DNA from: Chloroflexota bacterium
Lineage (GTDB): Bacteria > Chloroflexota > Dehalococcoidia > Lucifugimonadales > UBA3495
Assembly (NCBI GenBank): GCA_028875055.1
Contig: JAPPGG010000066.1
Span: 62,001-126,000 of the forward strand
Length of the DNA: 64,000 nt
Direction of reading: 5' to 3'
In this document: piece after piece, positions 26,583 to 34,893 of the stretch
Layout: each line of letters starts with the position of its first letter
How positions within the stretch are numbered: position 1 is the first letter of the stretch
The notes under the pieces: generated by a model
Database searches by the model: none
Seen by the model: the letters and a program-made list of their open reading frames with translations, nothing else
What the model was told of the DNA's origin: nothing
Made by a program: the position numbers and the translations under genes

Positions 26583-27641
26583 CTAGAATTGGCGCAGGAA
26601 GCGCAGGTCGTTGGAATAGAAGTGCCGGATATCGTCGATGCCGTACTTCAGCATGGCAATGCGCTCTGGCCCCAGGCCAAAGGCAAAACCGGTATATTTC
26701 TCAGTGTCGTAGCCAACACCGGCCAGTACCTGGGGATGGACCATTCCAGCGCCCATTATCTCAATCCAGCCGCTACCGCGACAGATGCGACAGCTGCTGT
26801 CAGAACCCTGGCAGGAAAAGCAGTCAATGGACATATCCACGCCAGGCTCTACGAAGGGGAAGTAGTCGCAACGGAAGCGTACCTTGCGCTCCGAACCAAA
26901 AAGACGGCGGGCAAACTCGAAAAGCGTGCCCTTCAAGTCGGCGAAGGTTATGCCCTCGTCCACGGCCAGGCCTTCGACCTGATAGAAATGCCACTCGTGA
27001 GTGGCGTCGGTGGCCTCGTACCGGTAGCACTTTCCCGGGACTATCACCCTTACAGGCGGCTGAGCGCTTTCCATTACTCTGGCCTGCATGGGGGACGTGT
27101 GAGTACGCAGTAACATGGGACGCTGCCCTTCTTCGTTAACGTAGTCCACCCACAGGGTGTTCCACATATCCCGGGCAGGGTGCCCCTGGGGGATATTGAG
27201 CATCTCGAAGTTATAGTGGTCCCACTCCACCTCCGGCCCCTCAACGATGCTGAAGCCCATGGCCACGAAGGCATCGGTGATCTCTCGGACTACCTGGGTT
27301 GTGGGGTGGAGGCGGCCGGTGGCAACAGGGCGGCCTGGAAGGGTTACGTCGATGCGCTCCAGGTCCGCCACTTGTGCCAGCCTGGCCTGGCTGATCTCCT
27401 GGCCGCGCTTTTCCAGTTCTTCTTCCAGGGTGGACTTGGCGCGATTGCCAAGGGCGCCAACTTCCCGCCTCTGTTCGATATCTAGCTGGGACAGCCCCCG
27501 CAGAATGCTGGTCAGGTCGCCACGTCTTCCCAGGTAGCGTACCCGCCATTGCTCAAGAGCATCGGAATTGTCCAACAGGGCAAGTTCTCTGAGGGCGGTC
27601 TGCGTCAGTTCCTCGATGGACTGGACGGTGCTTTGCGTCAC
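26583..27641 (-). CDS. pheS: Phenylalanine-tRNA ligase alpha subunit
   Basis: A 352-residue class II catalytic subunit. N-terminal coiled coil (1-95), then the class II core with GHPARDMWNTLW, LLRTHTSPMQARVM, GKCYRYEATDATHEWHFYQ (motif 2) and FGLGPERIAMLKYGI (motif 3). It starts with GTG at 27641, within a few bases of a good -10 box; see the promoter entry. A short Cys cluster, CFSCQGSDSSCRICRGSGW, inserted in the core, resembles the zinc-binding knuckle seen in some PheS proteins. Operon with pheT. Confidence 0.97.
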   Translation of the reverse strand: MTQSTVQSIEELTQTALRELALLDNSDALEQWRVRYLGRRGDLTSILRGLSQLDIEQRREVGALGNRAKSTLEEELEKRGQEISQARLAQVADLERIDVTLPGRPVATGRLHPTTQVVREITDAFVAMGFSIVEGPEVEWDHYNFEMLNIPQGHPARDMWNTLWVDYVNEEGQRPMLLRTHTSPMQARVMESAQPPVRVIVPGKCYRYEATDATHEWHFYQVEGLAVDEGITFADLKGTLFEFARRLFGSERKVRFRCDYFPFVEPGVDMSIDCFSCQGSDSSCRICRGSGWIEIMGAGMVHPQVLAGVGYDTEKYTGFAFGLGPERIAMLKYGIDDIRHFYSNDLRFLRQF

Positions 27642-27644
27642 TAG

Positions 27645-27674
27645 GATATACCTTTATCGGAAGTGTGCGGTCAA
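27645..27674 (-). promoter_or_regulatory. Promoter of pheST, almost touching the start codon
   Basis: On the minus strand: -35 TTGACC (27674-27669), 18-bp spacer, -10 TATATC (27650-27645). The predicted start falls on or next to the GTG start codon of pheS (27641-27639), so the transcript may be leaderless. An AAAGG 9 nt before the GTG overlaps the -10 and could serve as ribosome site only if transcription starts further upstream. Confidence 0.55.
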
Positions 27675-27927
27675 AAAGGGGTAGTTCCCGCCACGCCATT
27701 ATAGGATTCGCACATACAAGGGTCAAGCTGACTGGGCGGCATCAGAATAGCCCTCCGATTGTCGTGGAACTCCTGGCCCAATTCAATCGGCGGAGCGGGG
27801 TACGCCGTGGGGTCGCGGGCGCCCCGCGAGAATTTCACCCCCATCGGGGCCTCCCTCTCTCAAGGAGGAGCGGATAATCAAGTGACCCTGGAAGAACAAG
27901 CATTCAACTCGGCGGCTACGCTGCGGG

Positions 27928-28482
27928 CTATCTCTCAAACTCTCTCATCCATTCGCTAATGGACTTTCCCGTCTCAAGGCAGGCGTAGAGAACCACACCG
28001 GCAGCGGCCCTGGCGTCCTCCAGCGCATCATGATGGCGGAAGGAAATGCCCAAGTCGGCGGCCAGGCTGGCCAACCGGTAACCTCGACCGCCACGCCGGT
28101 GAGGCCAGGCCCGCCGGGCAATGGCCACACTATCCAGCCAGTCAACGGGGATGATGGGCAGGCCATACTTGATGGCCGCGCCGTTCATGGCGCTGCGGTC
28201 GAAAAAAGTGTGACTTACCAGCGTTGCGCCATCCAGCCAATCGAACACCTCCGCAAAGACTTCATCAAAGGATGGGGCCGACCTTACCATATCCGGACCT
28301 ATCCCGTGGATCCGAATGTTAAAGGAACTGAAGGACTCCTCGGGATTCACCAGGGAGGAAAAGGTGGATTCGACGTGCCCGTTCCTGACCCGTACCATTC
28401 CAATTTGGCAGATACTCGAGGGCTTTTGATTGGCGGTTTCCACGTCTATGGCGCAGAAATCCATATTGGTTACCGAAGCCAT
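27928..28482 (-). CDS. DnaQ-like 3'-5' exonuclease
   Basis: A 184-residue DEDDh exonuclease with Exo I DVETAN (D13, E15), Exo II SHTFFDRSAM (Asp) and Exo IIIe HHDALEDARAA (His and Asp). The size and ending fit stand-alone epsilon-subunit-like proteins or a short DNA/RNA exonuclease. No polymerase or clamp-binding motif is evident. Lone gene, 145 bases from the next; it may proofread or trim nucleic acid. Confidence 0.88.
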   Translation of the reverse strand: MASVTNMDFCAIDVETANQKPSSICQIGMVRVRNGHVESTFSSLVNPEESFSSFNIRIHGIGPDMVRSAPSFDEVFAEVFDWLDGATLVSHTFFDRSAMNGAAIKYGLPIIPVDWLDSVAIARRAWPHRRGGRGYRLASLAADLGISFRHHDALEDARAAAGVVLYACLETGKSISEWMREFER

Positions 28483-28629
28483 TTATGCATTGCCTTTCGC
28501 TGCGGTCCTGTTCCCCACGTCCATGGGTTCACACCCCTTTGTCAGATTCCAGAAGACCCGACTGCGAAGAATTACCTGGGCCCATTGCCAGGCGCGTCAT
28601 CCACCGGTCCACCTGGCTGTCGCCCTGTA

Positions 28630-29490
28630 CTACAGCGGAATATTCATCAGTTCTTCGGAGAACACTATCTCCCCGTCATAGATGCGGCTGATATCGCCGA
28701 TGCCTTGTTCCATGGGGCCATGGCCCGCCAGGTGCGGCCCAACGTGGACCAGGACCAGTTTCCTGACACCAGCGGCCTGGGCAAGGCGGGCGGCGCCGGT
28801 GGTCCCGCACTGTCCGGTAAACTCGCCGTTGGAATCCATTACCGCCTGGTCGTCCCAGCACATGCACAGCATCATATCGGCGTCCTTGGCCAATTCGGCC
28901 ACCGAGTCGCAGGGCTGGGTGTCGCCAGTGAAGACTACGCTTCCTTCATCGGAGTCAACGCGATAGGCAAGGGAGTCCAGCCAGGGCTGCACGTGTTCGG
29001 CAGGGGCTGCGGTTACTTCCCAGCCCGGACCGCTGAATACTTTGCCCGGGCCCACATCCCGCGCATCCACCGATGGCGCAGGCCTGGGCAGGGTTCCCCC
29101 TCGATTGACGAACACCTGCTGGCTAAGGGGGTGATTGACGCGCGCCTTCCAGTCGTGAGAGAACAACCCGTTTTCGCCCAGAATTCCCTCGGTGATTCTT
29201 TCCGTGAGGTCCGGGCCGAATACCTGGAGCTTGTTTTCCTTGCCTACGCTCTGGTCCCAGCGACATAGAAGGAAGCAAGGATAATCAATATCGTGGTCAA
29301 AATGGTGGTGGGTGAAGAACAGATAGTCCACCTGGGTGGGAAACAGACCTGCCTTGACCAATTTATGCGTAGTGGCCGGCCCGCAGTCGAACATCAACAG
29401 CTGTCCTTCAAGTTTGAGCACGTGCGAGCTTCCGAAGCGCGTGGGAGTGGGCGTGGGAGTTCCGGCGCCCAGGGTATAGATTTCCGCCAT
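28630..29490 (-). CDS. MBL-fold hydrolase (RNase Z / arylsulfatase-like)
   Basis: A 286-residue metallo-beta-lactamase-fold protein: LGAGTPTPTP start, DCGP, the HHHFDHDIDYP ligand motif (H-x-H-x-D-H), AEHVQPW, FTGDTQPCD with metal Asp, and LVHVGPHL with a late His. The order is that of RNase Z-like and arylsulfatase-type hydrolases, but no exosite for tRNA is seen. ATG at 29490 chosen: GAGG is 7 nt upstream; the frame extends to 29541 without a site. Substrate unknown. Confidence 0.88.
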   Translation of the reverse strand: MAEIYTLGAGTPTPTPTRFGSSHVLKLEGQLLMFDCGPATTHKLVKAGLFPTQVDYLFFTHHHFDHDIDYPCFLLCRWDQSVGKENKLQVFGPDLTERITEGILGENGLFSHDWKARVNHPLSQQVFVNRGGTLPRPAPSVDARDVGPGKVFSGPGWEVTAAPAEHVQPWLDSLAYRVDSDEGSVVFTGDTQPCDSVAELAKDADMMLCMCWDDQAVMDSNGEFTGQCGTTGAARLAQAAGVRKLVLVHVGPHLAGHGPMEQGIGDISRIYDGEIVFSEELMNIPL

Positions 29491-29541
29491 GGTTAACCTC
29501 GCTGGTAGGTGGAAGCAAGTTTCCAGTATGGCAAACAGCAT

Positions 29542-29897
29542 ACCATCAATGAAGAGGTGTGAAGGCAGCGAAGCATAGCCAAAGCTGCTAATTCAAACAG
29601 GGCAATCTACCTGAAATACAGGACGACTATTGCCGACAATGCGACATATCCCGGCCAGAGAGGCGGGTACCCCGTGGACAAGAACAGAGGGCACCATTCT
29701 CTTTGCAACTGTTCAGAGTTTATGGGATTTTCAGGCCAGCCAGCACCGTCCTGCCGGCTTTCGCCGGCATCCAGGATTCCTTGCGGCCCTTGGCCTGAGT
29801 TCACTGTCAGCCTTGCTGGATGCCGGCCTGCGCCGAAATGACGAGTCTCAGGCCTCCGTGAATATCAACTTTGGCCCTTACTCCTGTTTCGTTCAAC
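29542..29897. other. Intergenic region holding repeat R1 copy A
   Basis: About 355 bases with no gene. It contains R1 copy A (29752-29880) and leads into the promoter of the P450 gene. Confidence 0.55.
29752..29880 (+). repeat. Intergenic repeat R1, copy A
   Basis: Contains inverted elements CCGGCATCCAG (29764-29774) and CTGGATGCCGG (29816-29826) and the tail GCGCCGAAATGACGAG to GAATATCAAC. Matches the reverse complement of 2581-2710 and, in its right half, 60924-61010. Confidence 0.75.
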
Positions 29898-29927
29898 TTG
29901 CCCGTAAATTGGCCTTAAAGTTATACT
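29898..29927 (+). promoter_or_regulatory. Promoter of the GPP34-P450 gene
   Basis: -35 TTGCCC (29898-29903), 18-bp spacer, -10 TATACT (29922-29927); predicted start near 29934. Confidence 0.5.
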
Positions 29928-29990
29928 GAATATCACAAAACGTTAACTCAAACCGCCGATCCAAATCGTTTGTCAAGAGTGCCGGCAGCT

Positions 29991-32018
29991 ATGACTACAA
30001 CAGAAGCAAATGTCACCACTTATCCGCTGGGCCTGCCGGAAGAGCTCGTTCTGACGCTCCTGAATGAAGAGAACGGGTACTTTCACCAGGTGCCAGGATG
30101 GGACTTGAACTGCGCCATCATTGGCGCCGTGCTGGCCGAACTTTCCCTGCAGTCCCGCATAGACACTGACATGACGTCACTGTTCCTGCTGGACCAGACC
30201 GAGACCGGCAATCCCGCCCTGGACAATACCCTGAAGGAAATAGCGAACGAACCAACCCGGCGAAACGCCCAGTACTGGATAGAGCGGCTCGCTCCCCAGG
30301 CAGAGCATGTAATCGACCTGACGCTTGACAGGTTGGTCGAAATGAGGATTCTCGAGTACCACGACGGGGAGTTTTGGACCATGGCCCGAAACCCCGGCAG
30401 CGCCGACTTGTTTGCCGGCCTTTCCGACGTTTCCGGGTTCCAGTTTGTGAAGACGCGAATCAGCAATGCAATCTTCAACAACGAAATCCCTGACCCCAGG
30501 GACAGCATCATAATATGCCTGGTAAATGCTTGCGATGTATTCCGGTTTATGTTCCAGCTGGACGATGAGGCGGAGGAGCGCATTGCCTTTCTCTGCAACC
30601 TGGACTTGATCGGTCGCTCCATCGCCGCTGCAGTTTCCCAGAACATTGCCGGGGCGCTGTTCAGGCGGTCGGCGCTGGCCAAGAGGATTCCAACAGTGTC
30701 TCTGGGCAGACTTATCCTCAATCCTCACTTGCGGGACGGAAACGTTCCGGCGCTGCTGGCGGACCTGGCGAAGGAGTACGGTCCGGTCTTTCAAATTAGG
30801 CCTCCCTTCTCCAAACCGATGATTTTCATCGCCGGGCCCGACGCCAACCAGTGGGTGCACCGTCGCGGCCGTATGTACCTGAGAACCAAGGACTACTTCA
30901 GCGATTTCGAAAGGGTCTATGGGGCCAGCGGAGTCTTGCCTTCGCTGGACGGCGCAGACCATTTCCGGCTTCGGAAGTCCCTTTCAGCCGCCTATTCCCG
31001 AGGCAGACTGGCGGGCCAACTGGACCAGGTCTATTTCCAGGCCAGGAAGTTTATGTCCGAATGGGAGACAGGGGAGTCCTATCCCGCCAGGAATCTTTGC
31101 CGGCAGATGATCAATGCCCAGCTCTCGCGCCTCTTCGTCAGCGTTGAATCACAGGACATCTTTGACGACTTATCAATATACAAGGAAAGGGCTCTGGTCA
31201 CCCATGTGATAAAGGCGCTTCCCAAATTCATGCTGAAGACACCGGGAATGCGTCGGCGAGCCAAGACCGTGGATGTTCTTCTTGATCGCGTGCAAGGGGT
31301 ACACACCCCTGCCCAGCGGGCGGACAGCCCCAGGGACCTGGCCGACGACATTCTGAGCCTTCATGCCAGCGATCCCCAGTTTGTGCCAGAGTCGAACCTG
31401 CGATTTGCCCTGGCTGCGGCACTGATTGCCAGCGTGTACCTGGGGGACGCATTCAGCTTTACGCTGTACGCCATGGCCTCTCAACCTGAACTATATGAAA
31501 GGATTCAGGCCGAGGCTGACGCCCTGTTTGCGAATGGAGACCCCAGCGGAGACGACCTGAATCCTTCAACCATCGACGTCACACACCGCTTTCTGATGGA
31601 GTGCCTGCGGATGTACCCCATCGTTCCCGTGTCCATCCGCAACGTGATGAACTCCTGCGTGGTTGAGGACTTTGAACTGCCGGTGGGGACACGCTTGTAC
31701 ATTGCCCAGACAGCCTCCCATTTTATGGAGGATGTTTTTCCCGAGCCTACCAAGTTTGACATTGACCGGTACCTGCCACCCCGAAACGAACATCTCAGCC
31801 CCGGATATGCGCCCTACGGACTGGGCACTCATACCTGCCTTGGCTCGAGGTGGATGGAGTTGCAGTTGGCGTTGAACGTTTTGATGGTGGCCCATTACTT
31901 CAACATCAAGGTCTCTCCGAACGATTACAAGCTCAAGTACAGCCCAATACCATCGATGAAACCGAACAAGAAGCTGAAATTCCTGATCGCCGAGAAGAGG
32001 CACGAGCTGAAATTCTGA
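29991..32018 (+). CDS. GPP34 (GOLPH3-like) domain fused to a cytochrome P450
   Basis: A 675-residue protein. Residues about 15-225 match the pattern of the GPP34/GOLPH3 family (LPEELVLTLLNEENG, AIIGAVLAELSLQSRID, GNPALDNTLKEIA, LTLDRLVEMRILEYHDGEFW, PDPRDSIIICLVNACDV), a membrane phosphoinositide-binding fold in eukaryotes. Residues about 230-675 are a P450: MECLRMYP (ExxR) and PYGLGTHTCLGSR with heme-ligand Cys616. The I-helix reads IASVYLGDAFSF where AGxETT is expected, so the acid-alcohol pair used for O2 activation is absent. No transmembrane segment is seen, so GPP34 may dock the enzyme to membrane lipid. Start at 29991 or TTG 29970; neither has a clear ribosome site. Convergent with an RND exporter. 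Confidence 0.85.
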   Translation: MTTTEANVTTYPLGLPEELVLTLLNEENGYFHQVPGWDLNCAIIGAVLAELSLQSRIDTDMTSLFLLDQTETGNPALDNTLKEIANEPTRRNAQYWIERLAPQAEHVIDLTLDRLVEMRILEYHDGEFWTMARNPGSADLFAGLSDVSGFQFVKTRISNAIFNNEIPDPRDSIIICLVNACDVFRFMFQLDDEAEERIAFLCNLDLIGRSIAAAVSQNIAGALFRRSALAKRIPTVSLGRLILNPHLRDGNVPALLADLAKEYGPVFQIRPPFSKPMIFIAGPDANQWVHRRGRMYLRTKDYFSDFERVYGASGVLPSLDGADHFRLRKSLSAAYSRGRLAGQLDQVYFQARKFMSEWETGESYPARNLCRQMINAQLSRLFVSVESQDIFDDLSIYKERALVTHVIKALPKFMLKTPGMRRRAKTVDVLLDRVQGVHTPAQRADSPRDLADDILSLHASDPQFVPESNLRFALAAALIASVYLGDAFSFTLYAMASQPELYERIQAEADALFANGDPSGDDLNPSTIDVTHRFLMECLRMYPIVPVSIRNVMNSCVVEDFELPVGTRLYIAQTASHFMEDVFPEPTKFDIDRYLPPRNEHLSPGYAPYGLGTHTCLGSRWMELQLALNVLMVAHYFNIKVSPNDYKLKYSPIPSMKPNKKLKFLIAEKRHELKF

Positions 32019-32065
32019 GCATCGCCGCCTGCGGTCTGTCTCCACCTTGCCACCGTCGTATAAAA

Positions 32066-32104
32066 AGGTCCCGGGTTTAGCCGAGAAGGCCAAGCCCGGG
32101 ACCT
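32066..32104 (-). terminator. Terminator for the RND exporter gene (also stops the P450 transcript)
   Basis: 10-bp stem AGGTCCCGGG / CCCGGGACCT with a 19-nt loop; on the minus strand it is followed by TTTTTAT, on the plus strand by the weaker CTATTC. Confidence 0.82.
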
Positions 32105-32177
32105 CTATTCATGGCGCCGCATTAGCCGCCCGGATTCCTGCCCTTTGGGAACAGGGCCGGAGTGGCCGCGCAGCAGT

Positions 32178-34658
32178 TCAGGCCCCCTGATTCTCCTCCT
32201 CGTGGCGGGCGTGCACGGCTTCGATATGCATGTCCAGCTCGTCTGACCAGCGCTGAACCATGGAGCGCAGCCGCATGTTCTGATAGGCGCCCCAGAAGGT
32301 CATGGCGGCTGGCACCACGATGATGGAGACCAGCAACGAGTAGGCGATGGTTATCGCCGCGGTGAAGCCAAACTGCTGTGAGGCAGCCAGCGGAGACGCC
32401 ACCAGGACGCCAAGTCCCAACGCCGTAGTAAGCGCTGAGCCCAGCAGGGCTGAGCCTGTCGTACCCAGTGTCCGGACCGCCGCCCGCTCGGGGTCGCGAG
32501 TGTGCGAGTATTCTTCCCGGTAGCGATGGATCATATGGATGGTGTAATCAACACCGATGCCAATGGATAGCGCCGTGATGATTGAAGTTATGATCGTATA
32601 GGGAATGCCCAGCAACGCCATTGTTCCCAACACGGCGATAAGCACCAGGACGATCGGCCCTACCGCGATTACGGCCAGGGCCGGCTGGCGCAGTGTAATC
32701 CAGAAGAAAATTGCCAGAACCGCCAGGGCCGCAATGATGGTAGTGGTAATCGCCTCGGTCTGGCGTTCGGTAATTGCGTCGGTGACGGTGACGGAGATAA
32801 TGCTTCCGGAGGTGGCCGTCAAGTCCTCGTCTCTGCCAAACCACAAACCCTCCAGCTCCTCCTGGAGGACTTTTGTCCTGGAGGGTTCTCCCGAGAAGGT
32901 CGGGAATTGCAGCAGCAATGTATCGACGCCTTCGGGATTGTTGACCACAATCCTCCGGAACTCGGGATCCAGGGCCTCCAGTTTATCCACAAATTGCTGC
33001 ATCAAGACGGGGTCCAGCTGAACCGACGCTGAAGCCTGGTGGAAAAGGGCCTCAAGTTCGGGGGCGTACTTGTCTCCCGGCAGGCCACTATCCTGGGTCC
33101 AGTCGTGCGCCAGCAAGTCAAAGGACGAATGGATGGGACCCGCCGCCGCTTGAGGCCGCTGCCGTTCGTCTTCAAAGGCAGAGGTAAAGTCCTGAAGGTT
33201 CAGGAGCGTCCGGGTTTCGGTGATCTCTGCCTTCAACAGGACTGTGGCCATCTCAGTAGAGCCGCCGACGGCCGCGTCCAGGCTGTCCATATCCCGGAGC
33301 AACTCGCCGTTCCTGGGAAGAATATCGCGAATACTGAATTCGGACTCCAGGCCCGTGGCGGCGTAGCCCAGGCCAGCCGTCAACAAGAGCACTCCACCCA
33401 GATATGGGCCCGGGGCGCGGGTTATGCTCCTCCCCAATAGTTCTGCGAGCTTTCCAATACCGGGCAGCGCATTGGCAATGGGATTGGGAGGCTTCAGTGT
33501 CCCTCGCCTCTCCCTTCTACGATCTATGATGGTTCGTCCGGCGGGGATCAGGGTCAACATCACGACCAGGCTCATGCCAACGCCCAACCCGGCAATTATT
33601 CCGAAATCACCAACAATTTCTATGGGGGAGAACAGGTTGGCCAGCATGCTCACTATTGTCGTGACGGCAGCCAGCACCAGGGGAACGGTTACGTTTCTCA
33701 GTCCCAGGCGAACAGACTGCACCACCGACTCACCGGAGTTACGCTGCTCTCGATAGTGAGAGACAATCTGGATGGCGTAGTCCACCGTGAGACCAATCAC
33801 GATGATGGGCACCATTGTGGTGAGGGAATTGGGCGGCCCAGTCAGGCCCAGCGCTTTGGGCCCCAGCCAGCCCTCGGCTCCGACAATCCAGACTATGGAC
33901 ATCAGCAGGCCGGCCAGGGTAAGCAGCAGATCTGAGATAGTGCGCATGAACAGCAGGATCAGCGCCGCAATCAAGAGGAAGGCCAGCCCCACCAGAGGCG
34001 CCATACCTTCCTCGGTGGCCTTCTTGTATGCGTCCTCAATGATCACCGGGGAAACGGTGCTGACCGTTAACGGGCCCTGGCTGCCACGAACCAGTTGATC
34101 GATATTTCTTTCGACAGTTGCCAGTCGCTCGTCGCCCGTGTCCTGCAGGCGGATTGTGGCGATGGAGACGGGGGTTGTGCCATCCGTATCTATGCCCGTC
34201 AGGGCAGCCAGGGCGCCCATAATTTCGGGAGGGCCCTGGGCTGCGTCGATATCAGCCTGAGTGACACTTTCGAAGCTTCCTGTCTGAAGCAAGACCTTGT
34301 AAAGGTCCGAGGGAGCGACCACCGGATTGACGGGAGCGAGCAGGGCCTGCGCGTCGGGGTCTGAGAGCACTTTGTTGATCAGCGAGTCCATCTGGGCCAG
34401 CCCTTCCGGCGTCAGGGCATTGCCCCGGAACAGCAGGGTTACAACGCTGGCCTCGCCGGACTCGCGGAAACTCTGCTTAATCTCCTGCAATGCCAGTGCG
34501 ACGGCGCTCCCCTGCGGAAGGGTCGCCGCCGTGTCGGGAGGAGGAACCCTTTGGGTGGCGCCAGCGCCCAGAAGCACGGTGATCAGGAGGAGAATTAGAA
34601 TTGTTACGAAGGGCCTTGCCGTAACCAGCCAACTTAGCCAACCTAGAACCTTGTTCAT
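32178..34658 (-). CDS. RND-superfamily exporter (MMPL/HpnN-like)
   Basis: An 826-residue integral membrane protein in two homologous halves. Each half has one TM helix (residues about 15-35 and 418-440), a large extracytoplasmic domain, and a block of five TM helices with sterol-sensing-like spacing (about 220-375 and 640-800). The motif TVDYAIQIVSHYREQ in half one is mirrored by GVDYTIHMIHRYREE in half two, typical of the MMPL/HpnN branch, which exports lipids such as mycolates, hopanoids or carotenoids. No partner membrane-fusion protein is adjacent. AAAGG lies upstream of the ATG. Lipid cargo is an inference, helped by the P450 and Rieske genes on either side. Confidence 0.9.
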   Translation of the reverse strand: MNKVLGWLSWLVTARPFVTILILLLITVLLGAGATQRVPPPDTAATLPQGSAVALALQEIKQSFRESGEASVVTLLFRGNALTPEGLAQMDSLINKVLSDPDAQALLAPVNPVVAPSDLYKVLLQTGSFESVTQADIDAAQGPPEIMGALAALTGIDTDGTTPVSIATIRLQDTGDERLATVERNIDQLVRGSQGPLTVSTVSPVIIEDAYKKATEEGMAPLVGLAFLLIAALILLFMRTISDLLLTLAGLLMSIVWIVGAEGWLGPKALGLTGPPNSLTTMVPIIVIGLTVDYAIQIVSHYREQRNSGESVVQSVRLGLRNVTVPLVLAAVTTIVSMLANLFSPIEIVGDFGIIAGLGVGMSLVVMLTLIPAGRTIIDRRRERRGTLKPPNPIANALPGIGKLAELLGRSITRAPGPYLGGVLLLTAGLGYAATGLESEFSIRDILPRNGELLRDMDSLDAAVGGSTEMATVLLKAEITETRTLLNLQDFTSAFEDERQRPQAAAGPIHSSFDLLAHDWTQDSGLPGDKYAPELEALFHQASASVQLDPVLMQQFVDKLEALDPEFRRIVVNNPEGVDTLLLQFPTFSGEPSRTKVLQEELEGLWFGRDEDLTATSGSIISVTVTDAITERQTEAITTTIIAALAVLAIFFWITLRQPALAVIAVGPIVLVLIAVLGTMALLGIPYTIITSIITALSIGIGVDYTIHMIHRYREEYSHTRDPERAAVRTLGTTGSALLGSALTTALGLGVLVASPLAASQQFGFTAAITIAYSLLVSIIVVPAAMTFWGAYQNMRLRSMVQRWSDELDMHIEAVHARHEEENQGA

Positions 34659-34893
34659 GCAACTACCTTTCGGAGGGACAACTCACCCTATAAGGATGGG
34701 AGAATTCTGCCTTTCGCCCGCGCGTCTCATATACATACGCTGCCTGCATCCAGAGAAAAGCCCACTGCGGCCAATGCTGCCCGTTGGTAGGAGAGCCGGT
34801 CACCCGGGCCCCAATCTTCTCGTACTCGTGCTCGGCCGGCCGGTCCATTTGATTGCGGAGGCAAGAGCGTTTGGCCCGCAATGAAAGCAGGCC

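Noticed and set aside
28030-29268. Plus-strand open frame of 412 codons
   Set aside because: Antisense to both the DnaQ-like exonuclease and the MBL hydrolase; spans the gap between them and has no motif.
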